A stretch of DNA of 64,000 bases from Lunularia cruciata (GCA_948567375.1 OX419761.1:7628501-7692500), one strand, 5' to 3'. Positions 22,934 through 36,113 are shown, counted from the stretch's first letter. Program-made: numbers and translations. The notes: generated from the letters alone by a model not told the origin.

Positions 22934-25500
22934 TGTGACAACCTGGCAAATATCACTTTTGCGGTAATCAGGTAAGTAAAGTTCGTTCCTACAGAGATAG
23001 GATTCAGAATTGGTCAAATACAAAGTCAAATGTCATGATGTAGTTCTTCTTGATTGCATCTTTAATCTCTCAGATAGAAAATACACCCAAAAGAGAGTAA
23101 CAAGCACTAACTTGCAGTCTTGTCACAAATTCACACTTCTTAATCACAACTCCATCAATTCTTTCTAAACAATCTTGATTGTGATGAGTCAGGCTCTCCC
23201 AAAAAAAGCACTTCACTGCAAAATGACTTTGCCTTAGAATTGTGTTCTACCTCTCCACTGAAGGCACAACTTCCTTGATCAAAATTGCTTCACATCAACT
23301 TTGCACTACACTCACAAATGCAGAATACTACCAACACTACAATTCCTCTCAGATCTGTCAAGGCATTGCTTTGATTGCACTTCACTCAAGATCAAACACA
23401 CAGAATGAAGATCAAGGCTGCAAAATCCAACATCCAACAAGCACATTGACTTGCACTTTGAATTTCTTCACACACTCACAATTACAATCACAAAGTTGAT
23501 ACTCAAAATCAAGCTCAAGCAACAAGCACTACTTCATAGCACTTTGCTTTATCTATTCTCAGAAATAATGAGCATTGAACAACATAAGATTGTGAATGCC
23601 ACTGTTAAATAGTGAAGCAAATGACAATATTAACAATTATATCCGTTTCCTAACAACTCTACAAACCTACAGATCCGAAATGATAATGCATCTCTTCATA
23701 TTTGCCTCTTCAAATCTCAAAATCTTTTACTAATCCGATCCGATGTCTACTTCTTCCTCGGCTTTCAAATTCAATCTTGAAGTAACTTCACTTCCTACTA
23801 CTCTATCCTCGGGTTTCATAACTCCTAACTCCTCTACCAATTCCAACAGTTCTCTTTCTTGATCTGCAATTCCACTAGAAGGTAATCTATCTAACTCCTT
23901 ATCTCCTGACCTTCTCTTCTCTAATGTCCCCAATGGTAACTCCAAGGACATTTGCACTCCTACTTCATCTACTTCGGGTTTTGCTCTGACATCCTTCCAA
24001 ATTTTATCTATCTCTTATTTCACTAAGTCTAATCTAATCGTGATATTGTCTTCTACTTCCAATATTTTCCTATCTACACAAGTTCTTAGACTGATCAACA
24101 AAGCATTCAAGTCTTTGTCCTTTGCATGTCTCCTCCTTGTCTCATACACCAACAACTTCAACTTGTGCAGCCTTGTCTCTTTGATGCGCATATTGGCCTC
24201 TGTACTCAACATCACATTCATCCTGATCACAATCTCTTTTAATGGCTCCAATCTCATTTTCCTCTCCCGTTCTTGATTCGCAAGCCAATCTTCTTGGTAC
24301 ATTGCCAATTCTGCTTTGAACTCGGCTTTCACATCATCCTTCTCCTTCTCCTTTTGTACAATCTTCTCCTCTTGATTTTGAAGTAACTCTTTCAACCTCT
24401 CTTCTTCTCTATACCGCACTGTCAACTCTCATTGCCACAGCTGCTTCTTCTCCTCTACATTCTCCATCACCCTATTGAGCTCTTGTTCTTTCTCGACTAC
24501 TCTTGCCATAGCACGGATAATTTCTAGTCTTGAATCAACAAACTGTTGCTTCAAGATTTCATATTTAGCAATTTGTCTTTCCCTTGCTATAACACTCTGC
24601 TCTATCAGCTCCTCCCGATTCCTTGCTTCTCTCTTCAAGCTCTCAATCACTTGATTCTGTACTACTGCATCTACTCATAGTACTTCCCTTTCCTCCTTGC
24701 CTCGGATTATACTCTTCTTCAATTCTGAGTTCTCTTCTTCTAATTGGGCTAACACCTGCAACACGGTCTTCATCTCCGGACACTTCAACTGCATCTCCTT
24801 CTTCCTGTGTTCTAACTTCACCAATAAGGGCACACAACCTCTTGCAGGTACTCCATTCCTTCACTTGGGGTTACCTCGACTTGCGGAGTGATCTCTTTCT
24901 TCACCTCTTCTTCTCTTGATACTCACCTTCTAAGCTGTAGTTGCCGTATAGGAATGGATGCTTCACTTCCTGAACTTTCATTCTCCTCTTCTCTTACCTT
25001 ACTTGGCCCCGCTTCACACTTTGCCTTTTGCTTGGAACAAACTCCTTGTTGAATGGTAACTTTTCTCTCTTCTTGCTCTGGCGTTTTGTCTTCTAACTTT
25101 GAGTTACCTTTCTCTTCTATCTCCATCATGACTTCTTCTTCCTCGGGTACTGATGTCATCTCTCCTCCATCGTCACTGTCACTACTCGTGTCTCCACTCT
25201 GCAATGTGAGCTTGGGTTCTTCTTCTCTTTCCAAGTCTTTGGACTTGCACTCGGCTTTGCCCTCCGATTCTTCCTTTGACAATGCAATTACCACCATACT
25301 TTTCCTCAGGTTTACTCTTCTGGTCTTCTGAGGTCTTATTTTCTTGACGTCTTCTCTTTTTCCTTGTTGACTCCTCTTCTTTGACTTCAGAGTACTCACG
25401 TCCAACTGCACACTCTTCCCCGTCTGCACGTAGTACTCATCGTTGCTCCTGATCTGAAGAATGTACTGCTGTTCCTCCATGTCAACCTCCTTTAGATCAG
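22934..25500 (-). mobile_element. Truncated family-A LTR (copy D) with coiled-coil ORF remnants
   Basis: The plus-strand edge begins TGTGACAACCTGGCAAAT, the same terminus as the LTRs at 45,532, 53,894 and 60,385. About 790 bases of R/U5-like sequence are followed by the minus-strand ORF in pieces (25,494-24,923, 24,864-24,643, 24,650-24,429, 24,425-24,015, 23,957-23,730). These cover EEQQYILQIRS, IPIRQLQLRR, the heptad-rich coiled coil and the tail EEEVDIGSD. Stops and frameshifts separate the pieces. The N-terminal region present in other copies is missing, cut at about 25,500 where an oppositely oriented copy starts. Confidence 0.85.
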
Positions 25501-26566
25501 AATTGGATAGACTTTGTTGTGAGATGAAGTTAGAGAAGAAGTCCAAAGTGGTAGAAGTATGAGTGCAAGTGTGCAAGTGTAGTTACTTGAGATCGTAAAG
25601 AAGAATAGGTCAAAAGATAATGATGCAAATAGAGTAGATAGGAGTGTAACTGTAGTTTGTATTGAGGAGACAGTAGAAATAGAAGATTTAGGAGTAGAAT
25701 TAAAGAGACCCAAAGAAGGGGAACATCCAGTTTGGAAATTGAAGTTGAGGTTGACATTGGATTGGAGTAGTAATAGTTTTGAGATTTCAAGAGGCAGATA
25801 TGAAAAGGTGCATCGTCATTTTGGATCTACAAGTTGGTAAAGTTGTTGTACAATGGTATTTTTGCTAGATAATTGTCATTGCTCTACCTATTTAAAGGAT
25901 GCATTTGCAATCTTATGTTGCTTAGTATTCATAATTTCTAAAGATAGATAAATCAAAGTGTTGAGTTCAATGCTTGTCACTTGAGCTTAATTTTGAGCAT
26001 CAAGTTTGTGTGTGTATTTGTAAGTTTGTGGAATTTTGAAGTGCAAGTCAGTGTGCTTGTTGGATGTTGGATTTTGTAGCCTTGATCTTCATTCCATGTG
26101 TTTGATCTTGAGTGAAGTGCAATCAAAGTAATGCCTTGACAGATCTAAGAGGAATTCTTGTATTGGTAATATTTTGCATTTGTGAGTGCAATGTAAGGTT
26201 GATGTGAAACAATTTTGATCAAGGAAGTTGTGCCTTCAGTGCAGGGGTGGAACACAATTCTAAGGTGAAGTTGTTTTGAAATGAAGTAGTCATCTTTGGG
26301 AGAATAGGAATCATTACAATCAAAGTTGGTTTGGAAAGATTGGAGAGTATTGTGATTATGGAGTTTTAATTTGTGATGATATTGCGAGTTAGTGCTTGTT
26401 AATCTCTTTTGGCTATGGTTTCTACCTAAGAGATTAAAGAAGAACTCAAGAAGAACTACATTATGATTGTTTTACTTTGTATTTGACCATTTTTGACTCG
26501 TATCTTTGTAGGAACAAACTCTATTTACCTAAATACCACAAAAGTGATACTTGTTGGGTTGTCACA
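25501..26566 (+). mobile_element. Truncated family-A LTR (copy E), inverted relative to copy D
   Basis: Plus-strand orientation. The end of the coiled-coil ORF (decayed, EVEVDIGLE then stop near 25,770) is followed by the promoter/R/U5 part and finishes GGGTTGTCACA at 26,566, the reverse complement of the terminus of copy D. Together D and E make a head-to-head structure whose outer ends are the same LTR end. The LTR part corresponding to U3 with most of the ORF is missing. Confidence 0.8.
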
Positions 26567-27490
26567 TCTATAATCATCTAATAAACCCTTAGGGAACCTT
26601 GCATAGCCTTAATTCCCACTCTTGGTGACCCTCCATGTTCCTTAGATGAGTCTAAACACTCAAATGTGCTTTTTTCTGCTCTCACACTCCTCATGCATGA
26701 GACCTCAACTCTTCAAAATTGACTCCTCTTCACAATCTCACTAAATTCTCTCAACTGGTATGTCACAATCATTTGAAATTTTTCAAAATTGATAAAAAAT
26801 CCAAGGCATTCTCCTTTAAAAAATTCAGATCTTTCCATCAAGCCATTTGGCCTAAGCACCTTTCTACTTAGCACACATATTTCAGATTTGGTCTGAAAAC
26901 CACCCATCACTTTAAAACTCATAACTTTTTGCACAAGAGTGATCTTTCTCTAATTCTTAGGCCAAAAGGTAGAATACTAGGCACTGAATTTTCTTGTGAG
27001 GTTTCATAAAATTCACTGAAAACTGAAGAAATTGTAGACTCTTGACAATTTCCTTGAGAGTATGCAGTTGTTGGAGCAGTTTACCCCATCAACTTTCAAA
27101 AATTCTAGCTTTGTGTGTGTACTAGCTCTTATAATAATTTTAAGTATGCTTACTGAAGTATAACCCAAGCTATCATGTATAGAAATTTTAATTCAAGCTC
27201 TAAAACTTGAAATTTTGCCTAAAATCACCATAATCCCCAAAATCTACAATCCAACTCACACAATCTCTCCAAATCCTCTCATGTGTACAAGATGTTACAA
27301 AATCAGCTCAAAGACATCATGATGAACTACAAGGTATAAAAATTGGTCCAAGTTCTCTAACATAAGTTCAACCCTCTCCTTCTCTAATGTTCTCTCCAAG
27401 GGAGCTCTCATAGCTTCTTTCTTTCTAGTATAAAATTGTACGCAAAACATTTCTTGCCTTCTAGAGAGGTCTTGGCAATGGAACCAAAAA
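26567..27490 (-). mobile_element. Leader region of family-B element copy B2, with candidate primer-binding site
   Basis: Non-coding sequence that matches 35,200-36,113 in order and content, for example AACCTTGCATAGCCT, CACACTCCTCATG and CACACAATCTCTCCAAAT. In both copies it sits immediately inside a family-B LTR. On the minus strand the sequence four bases inside the LTR is TGGTTCCATTGCC (plus 27,474-27,486). From memory this resembles the complement of a plant tRNA-Glu 3' end with one mismatch. No ORF is supported. Confidence 0.65.
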
Positions 27491-28177
27491 TGTGAGCCGC
27501 CCTATCTTTCACTCTAGATGGAACATCTGATGGCTATTATAGTAGCACACCATGGACTAAGAAGACAAAGAACCCCAACTCTATCATATTCTTCCATGGC
27601 TAACACTCCAAGACTCAAGACATTGCTCACAAGAGAGCTCAATGAGAGAGAGATAGTTGCAAATGAAAGGATGATGAGTACCTCCTCACCCTTAGTTTAT
27701 ATACTTGTGAAATATTTACGTGCCAAAGTTACTAATTATTGGAGTAACTCAAGTTACTAGGATTAAAGTCAAATAAAGTAAAAAAGCTAAAGGAATATCC
27801 ATACTCACAAGAATATTCTCCTAAGTGGTCTTATCTTGACCCAACTACTAAGTCAAGGATTCCTTCACATGGGTTTTCCTTGGACCATAAAAGAATCTAA
27901 AACAAAAAGGTTTGTGGGTCCAAGAGTTCTCAACTTTTTCCTCAAAACCAAACACCTAGTAATAATACCAAGTCAATACACTAGAATCCAAAGTAATGGT
28001 GCTCATCTTTTCTACTTACTCTAAAGTAAGGTCCTCTCTATCTTAGCTATGACTAACTTTAGCTAATCATGACTAATGTAGAACCATCATTCATCTCTAT
28101 ATAAATAATATCTTTGAAATACTTATAATACCACACTAAATATCAAATACCACATACATGCATAAATGGGTGTTATA
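27491..28177 (-). repeat. Family-B LTR (5' LTR of copy B2)
   Basis: 687 bases. On the plus strand it starts TGTGAGCCGCC and ends GGGTGTTATA, where TGTTACA is expected. It aligns along its length with the LTRs at 36,114, 43,240 and 51,665. A TATA-like segment followed by the conserved CACCCCT / GAGGAGGTACTCATCAT region (seen reversed) marks the probable promoter. A family-A fragment abuts its outer end at 28,178. Confidence 0.85.
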
Positions 28178-29239
28178 TCAAAGTTAGGTGAGATTCAGAG
28201 TAGTATGAAAGTAGAAACTCAATGTGATGTAAGTGAAGAAGGAGTGCAAGTGTCTTTAGGTGAGTTACCTAAGATATTAGGAGAGAGTGGGTTGGATAAT
28301 AAGAAGATAGATAGAATACACATGACTTCAATTGTCGTTGAAACGGAAGTGGTGATAAAAGTAGAAGAAGACATAGAAGTTGTGGATAGAGCCAAAGTAC
28401 AAGATATAGAGGAAGTTACATCAGGTGTAGAAGCAGAAGACCAAGAAATTGGATCGGACTTAAAACCAATTTGAGATTTGAATCAACAAATATGAAGGGT
28501 GGGTTGCCATTTTGGATTTGGAGATTGTTAGAGAACAATATTTTAGTTAGTAACTATCAAAGTGCTCTCCCTATCTAAAGGAAACATGCATAGTGTGTTT
28601 TTTTCAGTAATGTATTTTCAAAGTTGAGTAAAGCAAAGAGCTATAACTTAGTTCTCATAGTTTCAACTTAATTTTGAGAATCAATCCTATGTGTTTGTGA
28701 TTGTTTGGAGAAATTCAAAGTGCAAGTTAGTTAGCTTGTTGGATGTTGGATTCTGCAATTTTGATTTCATTATATGTGTTTGATCATGAGTAAATACCAA
28801 TTGAAGAAATGCCTTAACAAATCCGTGAGGAATTGTATTGTTGGTAGTATTCTACATTGGTGAGCATAGTATGGGTTGATGTGAAGCAACTTTGATTAAG
28901 GAAAATGTGCCTTCAGTGGAAGGGTGGAACACAATTTTGAGGTGAAGTCGTTTGATAGTGAAGTAACCTTCTTTAGAAGAATTTGAATCATCACAATCAA
29001 AGTTTCTTTGGAAAGAATAGAAAGTATTGTGATTATGAGTGTGTAATTCATGACAAGATTGCGATTAACACTTGTTACTCTCTTTTGGGTGTGGTTTCTA
29101 CTTGAGAGATCTAAGATGCAACCAAAAAGAATTGTTTGTGACATTTTACTTTGTATTTGACCATTTTTGACTTGTATCTCTATGGGAATGAACTTTACTT
29201 ATTGATTACCACAATAATGATACTTGTTAGGTTGTGACA
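28178..29239 (+). mobile_element. Truncated family-A LTR (copy F)
   Basis: The 3' end of the coiled-coil ORF is in plus orientation (about 28,178-28,474; VETQCDVSEEGVQVSLGELP, ending EDQEIGSD). R/U5-like sequence follows, including CTTCAGTGGAAGGGTGGAAC, down to the terminal GGTTGTGACA near 29,239. It is strongly diverged from copies B and C and AT-enriched, as expected for an old copy. The left edge is the family-B LTR. Confidence 0.75.
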
Positions 29240-29770
29240 CTTCACAATTCAAGAAGTACCTCTTGTGCTCCCTTACCTGACTCTTGCCCCAATCTCTCAA
29301 TATGTACCCATAGGATATGCTACAAATGAGCCTCCATGAAAGGTTTTCCCCCCAGGATAGACTCCTCCTAATAGTGTGTTTTATAATTGTGGCGCGGTGG
29401 GCCATTGGGCATCAAGTTGCTCCAAGCTCCAGCAACCAGCCCCTTATAATTTGAGATGTGGCTCCAAGGCATACCAAGACAACTTGTCCTCAACTGCTTG
29501 TTCTCCAATGTTGTGTTGTGGTTTGCGTAGCCCTTGAAAGAGTAAACTAATATGTTTTATCTTCGTAAAGATGGAGTATGTTGCATGCCGAATCCCACAC
29601 TTGAGCTATTGCCATTGGATTATGGTCATGTCTTCTTTGATATAGATGGTGGACAATTGGGTGGAAGGTATGTTTTAGTTGGAGGAGTCTTGAGCGAGAG
29701 GAAGACGTTGAGAGTGAGAGTTGTAGTAGAGCATGGAGATTGGGTGTCAGAGAGAGCAATTGATTAGGAG
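29240..29770 (+). mobile_element. gag zinc-knuckle fragment of a gypsy element
   Basis: One frame reads VFYNCGAVGHWASSCSK followed by LQQPAPYNLRCGS (about 29,360-29,460). This is a CCHC zinc knuckle whose first cysteine codon has become TTT (Phe). It precedes further open frames without recognisable domains. It could be a piece of the Gypsy-M gag, whose knuckle region is not seen in the large copy, but this link is only a guess. Confidence 0.55.
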
Positions 29771-30789
29771 ATGTCCCATGCTCCTAATCTACCACTCCCA
29801 AATCCTTTTCTCATCAAGCTTTAGATTCTACACTGCAATGGCTTACAAGATTAAATGGTTGGACATTTTGAGGCGGTATTCATAGAGTCAATGATGGAAA
29901 ACCCAGATCCTATTGTCCTTTTGGTGCTTACTTATGAGCAAGTATAGGACTTGACAATCTTTGTGCTCTTGTAGTTTGAAAATGACTCAATTCTGCTCAT
30001 GAGCTTCCAGATGGAGTTGTGGGGTCCACTTGTCAAAAGTGAAGAAGCTAAATGACAAAATTGCAAGAGATTGGATTCCAAGAAAAATTCAGGAGTTTTT
30101 TTTTCATCAAGTGAGTTTAGGGAGGGCATTTGAGAAGAAAGGACAATGATTGGAGAGAAGAGCTGACAGGCTATAATTTGGAAACTAGAATAAAATGATT
30201 TGAATCAATTCTTTAGGAGATATGATTGATTGAGTCAAGGGGGTAAAATTCATACCTAGGAGCACAAAATTGGTTATTCAAAGAGTTTTGTGAGACATCT
30301 TCATGATCTGGTGATTTGACAAAGTGCTTGCAATGAGGAGCTCAAGAAGTTATAGATTTAATCAGTTTCAAATCAGATCTGGCCAATTGAAGTTGGAGCT
30401 TTGGAAAGTGAGGAGTTAGAGATGACATTCTGATCAAGTTTGAAGATTTGGTCACTCCCAAAGTTCTAGTCTGAATCACCTTGTGAAAATTTCTAGTATT
30501 GTTATTGGCTAGGGTTTGCACTTCAGTGCAAAGGTTTCATGTGAATTCCTCAAATAGATAATTCAGGGTCTTAGATTAAGCATACTTGGGTCTGTAGAGC
30601 TCACAAGTTACCCCAACTTAGGAATTAATCAATATCTAGGGTTAGGCTTGGATTAGGGTACTAAAATTTACAAAGGTTTAGACAAGGGCACAACAAGCTA
30701 CTATGAAAATTTGGTTGACATTGGATCCATGGAGAGTGAGAGTTGATGCAACAAAATCTATTGATCCTAGCAATGGAATTGATCTAAGA
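29771..30789. other. Unassigned repeat-flank sequence
   Basis: No coding sequence or motif is recognised. It lies between the zinc-knuckle fragment and the truncated integrase of the minus-strand family-B element. It is probably remnant retroelement DNA, but this is not shown by any motif. Confidence 0.35.
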
Positions 30790-33170
30790 ATGGAGTGGAA
30801 GTAGATTTCTTAGCAAAAGCTTGACAAACATTACAAGTTTTTCAGTAATCAAGACAATCCTTGAGAATTCCCCTCCAATTGTAACTTGCATCTACAATCT
30901 TGAAAGCATTCAACTTTCCTTCAAAGTGTCCTCCACACACTAAACTTTCATGAAACTCCTTCATGAGTAGGATAGAATCTTTCTTACCCATTGCTCTTCA
31001 AAGAAGACCATATGTTCCTTGCGGAAAAAGAATATCCTCCACCATTGCATAAGGTCTAGATTTTGCTTCAAGGGCCTTCCTCTCCCTAGCATGCATCACT
31101 TCTAGATAATTACCTCTTGTAACTATCCAAAGTCCACAATCTCCTTGTACTCCATTGGAACCTCCCAAGTGATTGGGACTTTCATGATCTCCTAATTTGG
31201 GAAGCAATCATCCATTGGTTCAACTCCATCATGATCATAGGCCCTAGATAGTAATCAATATTTGCATGTTTCTTCCATGGCTTATCCTAAATGGTGTAGT
31301 CATAATCAAACAAGAGTACACATTGCTAGCTTCCCTTCCACATTAAGCTCATTACATATGTACTTCAAAGCCTTGTGATCCATGACAATGGTGGCTTTCA
31401 CTCCAATCAAGTAGTGTCTAAACTTCTTGAGACCAAAGATCACATTTAACCCTTCTCTCTCCATGATTGAGTAATTCTTTCCTATTGAAACCATTTGTCT
31501 ATTAGCATAAGCTATTGGACGATCATGCCCATCTTGGTCTAATTGACTAAGGGTGCATTCTATAGCTATATTAGAAGCATTAGTGTAGAGGGTAAAAAAT
31601 TTCTCCAATCAGCTTTAGCAAGAATTGGAGCTACAACAAGGTATTGCTTGAGCTCCTGAGAAGCTTTGAGAGCCTCCTTGTCTTCCAAAATCACCATATA
31701 TTATTCACTCTTTTTCATGTAGATGGTCAATGTATAAGCCTTTTTGGAAAATTAAAAGATGAACCTCCTATAGTACCCAACCATCCCCAAGAATTGGTGT
31801 AACTTTTTCAAGCTTGAAGGGAAATGGAAGGTTTGAGATTCTACTCACCTTCTCAAGATCATCTACTATTCATCCTTGGAGGTGATGTGCTCCAAGATTA
31901 GACCTTCTTCAACCAAAAATTCACTTCTTTGGGTTGAGTGATGCATTTGCTTCATCCAAGCATTGCAAGACTTGATCAAGTGCTCAAAGTGCTCCTCCTT
32001 GCTCCCATAGACACAAAATTCATCAATGAAGTCTCTCACAAATTTCCCAATGAAAGATTCAAACAACTTGTTCATGAACCATTAGAATGTGGTTGGAGCA
32101 TTGCAAAGGCAAAAAGGCATGACCTTGAAAGCATAAGTCTCTCAAGCTGTGGTGAATGTGGTAAGTTGTTTATGCTCTGGTGCAAACTTGATTTGGTTAT
32201 ACCCACTATAACCGTCTCCAAAACTATACCTCTTTTGACTTGCAACCTCCTCAAAGATCTCATCAATGAATTGCAAAGAGTAATAGTCCTCTTTAGTAAT
32301 AAGATTGAGCTCTATGTAATCCACATACACCCAAAGCTTGCCCTTCTATTTTTTTCACAATCACAATTGGAGAGACTCATTCTGAATTCTCCACCTCAAA
32401 GGTAAATCCAATCTCCTTGAGCTTATAAATCTCCTCCTTCACAACCAAAGCTATTGGTGAGCTAATCAACATTATTTTTGGTAGACTATTCTTGCATGTG
32501 ACTCCACCTCTATCATGTGCTCCTCCAAGGTGACATCTTTAGATCCTTGTAATTAAAAGCAAACACATGATGAACTTGTGGAAAATCTCCTCACCTTTTC
32601 CTCCTTGGTAACATGTGGACCATACCTAAGGGTAGATAATCTCCTCTCTTTCTCCTCAAGTGTCAATGGTAATTTACTTAGGTCCTTCAAAACCTCTGGC
32701 TTTGGTGCAACATCAATAGCACACAAGGGATACACATCTAAATTAGATTAACATTCATTTTCCCTTGTGGAAGTCTCTTCCTCCATGCTTATGCAAAAGC
32801 TCCTTCTTTTTAATCTGATTCCTAATAATCAAAAGATGGTTTATTTGAATGTGAGGTGTTGGTGGTGTTAGTAGTGAGAATAGTAAATAGATGGTTTGTT
32901 GGCCCAATCCTCAAGTACCCTTTGTGCCATTAATTAATTGTGCATGGTACTCTCAATCATGGCCTCCCAAGAAGTAAATCATAGTTTGAATCCTTCAAGA
33001 CTTGGAAAGTCATGAGATTTTGAACTCCCATAACTGAAACTACCACCTTATTCATCACCCCTATTGGTCTAATTTCTTGCTTGTTTGCCATGCGCACCAT
33101 AAATGTTGAAGGTCTAGAGGGTATCACACCCAACTTCTTCATCAACCTCTTTGACATGACATTCATTGTA
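30790..33170 (-). mobile_element. Family-B Ty3/gypsy pol (protease, RT, RNase H, integrase start), degenerate
   Basis: Read on the minus strand. Protease-like NVMSKRLMKKLGVIPSRPS ending in YDLLLGRP (33,166-32,957); the D-[ST]-G motif upstream is replaced by NG-stop. RT: MYVDYIELNLITKEDY, YSFGDGYSGYNQI (32,330-32,142) and FVRDFIDEFCVYGSKEEH, where the FIDD box is FIDE. RNase H: FTLYTNASNIAIECTLSQ, PIAYANRQM, LKKFRHYLIG and VMDHKALKYI (31,608-31,306). Integrase N-terminal zinc-binding part: MKEFHESLVCGGHFEGKLN and CNVCQAF near 30,990-30,800, after which homology stops. Many stops and frameshifts. The integrase core is missing. Confidence 0.85.
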
Positions 33171-33479
33171 GATCATCCATTAACAAGTGCATCCTTGATG
33201 TTATGACGATCCATTCTTACATCAATCTTGGAGGCATATTCACAAGCCTTCCATGGTGTTGGTTTGGCATCCACCACCCCCATTGATATTGGAGCTTTCT
33301 CTTTTGTTTCTTCTTCCTCTTGCTCCTTGTAGAACTCAGACCACCTCTAAGTTCCTTTCTCAAGGGAGGATTCAAAGCAATCAATTGGCCCACTATGAAA
33401 TAGCCTTAAGACAACCAACATCATCCAACATATTTTAGTTCCATTGTTGCTTAGAGATCAAGAAGAAGTCCTCCATCCT

Positions 33480-34570
33480 CAACTTCTTCCTTTGAGTCTT
33501 TGTTGTTGATGGTGTTGAAGTGCTAGTGTGAGTGCTCCTAGGAAGCATAGGAGTTTCCTTATTAGGAATAATCCTTGAGAAGAATGCAAATTCTTTGCAA
33601 AATAAGCTCTATTATTTTCTTGTGCCAAGAGATCCAAATTAAGACCTTTGGAGTTTGAGCACTCCTCCTTCTCATACTTGCTCTCAACCACATCTAGGAT
33701 GCTATCCCTTTATCTTTTTTTAGATTAGGAGCCACTTGGGTTTCACGACCTCTCTCTTTCTCTCTATTGGGTCCTTCATAACTCCTTCCTCCATGGTAAG
33801 TGGAATTTAGGTGTGACCTTTCCTCCACAACCAAACATTTTCTATTTTTGAAATTGGTGGTTGGTTTGAATCCTCTATATGGATAGCTTCCATAACTCCC
33901 AGGCCCTCCTCCACATTCTGATCTACCTCTCTTCTCCCATAGTTGCACTACATTGATCTTGAGATCTTGAAGTTGTTTTGTGATGGTTTGGAAGAGATCT
34001 TTTGGTAGAGGTACAAGAACAAGAGCAACTATTACTTGTGATGCAACCCTTTCCATCAAAAGTTCAACCATACTTGTAGCTTGAAGAGGATGCACAAACT
34101 CCTTCACTACCAAAGCACTCTTATCCACAAACTCTCCTCCATGCATATTGCAATCTTCATAGCCTCAACCTTGGAAGACGATGTCTCATATCTCACCTTG
34201 CTTCTAATTTTCGGTCTCAATCCTCTAACAAAATTCTTGGTGAGCATGGCTCCTATACCAATCTTAGTAGTCTCTATATCATCCCCACTCTTCCTCAACA
34301 CTATGCAAAACATGGACTCTAACTTCTCCACTCTTTCTACTTAGACTCTCACTTTCTCTCCATCTCCTTAATTGAGGAAGGCAACCTCATTCATCAATCT
34401 CTCATTACTCTTATTTGGAAGAAATTTCTCAATGAATGTTGAAGTCAAACTCTCTAGAGACTCTTCTTGCCCATGTCTTCTCTCTCTTTTGGTATTTGAA
34501 CTCATACCATGTAAGTGTTGCATCCTCAAAGAAATCTAGTAATAATGAGGCATACTCATTGTTTCTTATG
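33480..34570 (-). mobile_element. Family-B gag region (copy B1), degenerate
   Basis: Frames at 34,331-34,107 and 34,146-33,694 carry MEKLESMFCIVLRKSGDD, MLTKNFVRGLRPKIRSKVRY and KVEAMKIAICMEES, matching the cleaner gag at 22,260-22,772. A long basic/polar tail follows, with no intact CCHC knuckle visible. Stops break the frame at several points. It lies directly upstream of the pol pieces, so the order leader-gag-pol is preserved. Confidence 0.8.
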
Positions 34571-36113
34571 CAAGTTCTCTTGAAGTGTCTCACAACTCCA
34601 TCCTTGCCAAAGAAAACTGGACTTTTCCTGATCTTAGTCCCTCATTATCTTTCTTTTTTCTCTCACTCTATAACTAATAGAGTACATACATAACTAATGC
34701 CATTTGAGAGTAGTCTACCCTAGGTAACACAAAAGGTTCAGGTTGCTCCATGATTTCTATAGCAAGATCAAATCCTAGAGTGCATATTAATCAAACCCTT
34801 GTGCATAATTTATCCATAAGTTGATGAAGGTGGTTGTTTCTTTGTAACTATACTAAGACTCTCTCCAAGGTCTTTCACCAAAGTGTCCAAAAGAGCTATT
34901 AGTCCATTACACTCATGTCCTTTTGGAAGTCCTTCCACTCCACAAACCTCACACAACTCCTTGGTCTTCAATCTCCTCCCTCTCAATCTTGGTGAAGAAG
35001 ATCAAACATGCAATCCCAAGTCAAGTAAGCCTCTCCTTTCCTTCAATCTCTTGCTCTCAAAGGTTAATAGACATGAAATTGCCTTATTTGTTTCTTTCCA
35101 CATAAAAAGCACTTAGAATCACTCTTTCTTCTAAGTAGTATATGTTTTTGGATCCTCAACAATCTCTTCAAATTCTATTCTAAATTATCCTCTCCTCAAA
35201 TCCATCCCTACAATCACCTCAAACCCTTGGGAAACCTTGCATAGCCTCAATTTCCACTTGTGGTGACCATTCATGCTCCCAAGATGAGTGTAAACACTCA
35301 ATTATGCTTTTGGGTTTTCTCACACTCCTCATGTATGAGATCTCAACTCTCTAGAATTGACCTCTCCTCATAATGTCACTAAATTATCTCAAATTTTATG
35401 TCAAAGTCCCTTGAAAATTTTCACTCTTGATCAAAACTCCAAGGCATCTACCATTGCAAAATTTTAGATCTTTTCATCAAATCATTTGGTCTAGGCACCT
35501 TTCTATTCAAGACACATATTTTAGATTTGGTCTAAAGACCACTCCCCTCACTTTAAAATCTCATAACTTCATGCACAAGAACAATCTCTCTATAATGCTA
35601 AGGCCAAAAGGTAGGATAATATACATGTAATGTTCTTGGAATATTTCAAAACAATCCAATGGAAAATAAAAAATGAAAAAATTTGTATAAAATTCCAAAG
35701 AGCATGCAATTTGGGAGAACATTTTATCTTACCACCTTCCAAAAGATATAGCTCAATGCGGTGTAGCAGCCCTTGAAATAATTTTAACTATCCCACCTAG
35801 AAGACAATACAATCTATCTACTATGAAAATTTCAAATCCAGATCTAAAACTTTAGGTTTTGCCTAAAATAATCATCATATCCAAAATCCGCAATCCACCT
35901 CACACAATCTCTCCAAATTCTCTCATGTGTATAGTATGTACAATATCACCTAAAAAACATCATAGTGAACTATAGTTCTTTAACTTAAGTTTAGCACTCT
36001 ATGCACGTAATTTTCTCTCCAAGTGAGCTCTTATAGCGTCCTTTTGTTTAATATAGAATTGTATGCAGAATATTATCTTGCCTTCTAAAGAGGTACGGAA
36101 ATAGAACCAAAAA
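34571..36113 (-). mobile_element. Leader region of family-B element copy B1, with candidate primer-binding site
   Basis: Sequence from about 35,200 to 36,113 matches 26,567-27,490. The part 34,571-35,200 is absent from the other copy, apparently lost with the family-A insertion there. Just inside the LTR the minus strand reads TGGTTCTATTTCC (plus 36,097-36,109), a decayed version of the primer site in copy B2. No ORF is convincing. Confidence 0.6.

Noticed and set aside
23242-23499. Repeated small plus-strand ORF (also at 45,840, 54,202 and 60,693) starting MFYLSTEG or MFYPSTEG, as a conserved micro-protein
   Set aside because: It recurs because it lies in the R/U5 part of the family-A LTR, and it occurs in only one orientation of a repeated DNA. 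There is no sign that it is kept as protein beyond DNA identity.
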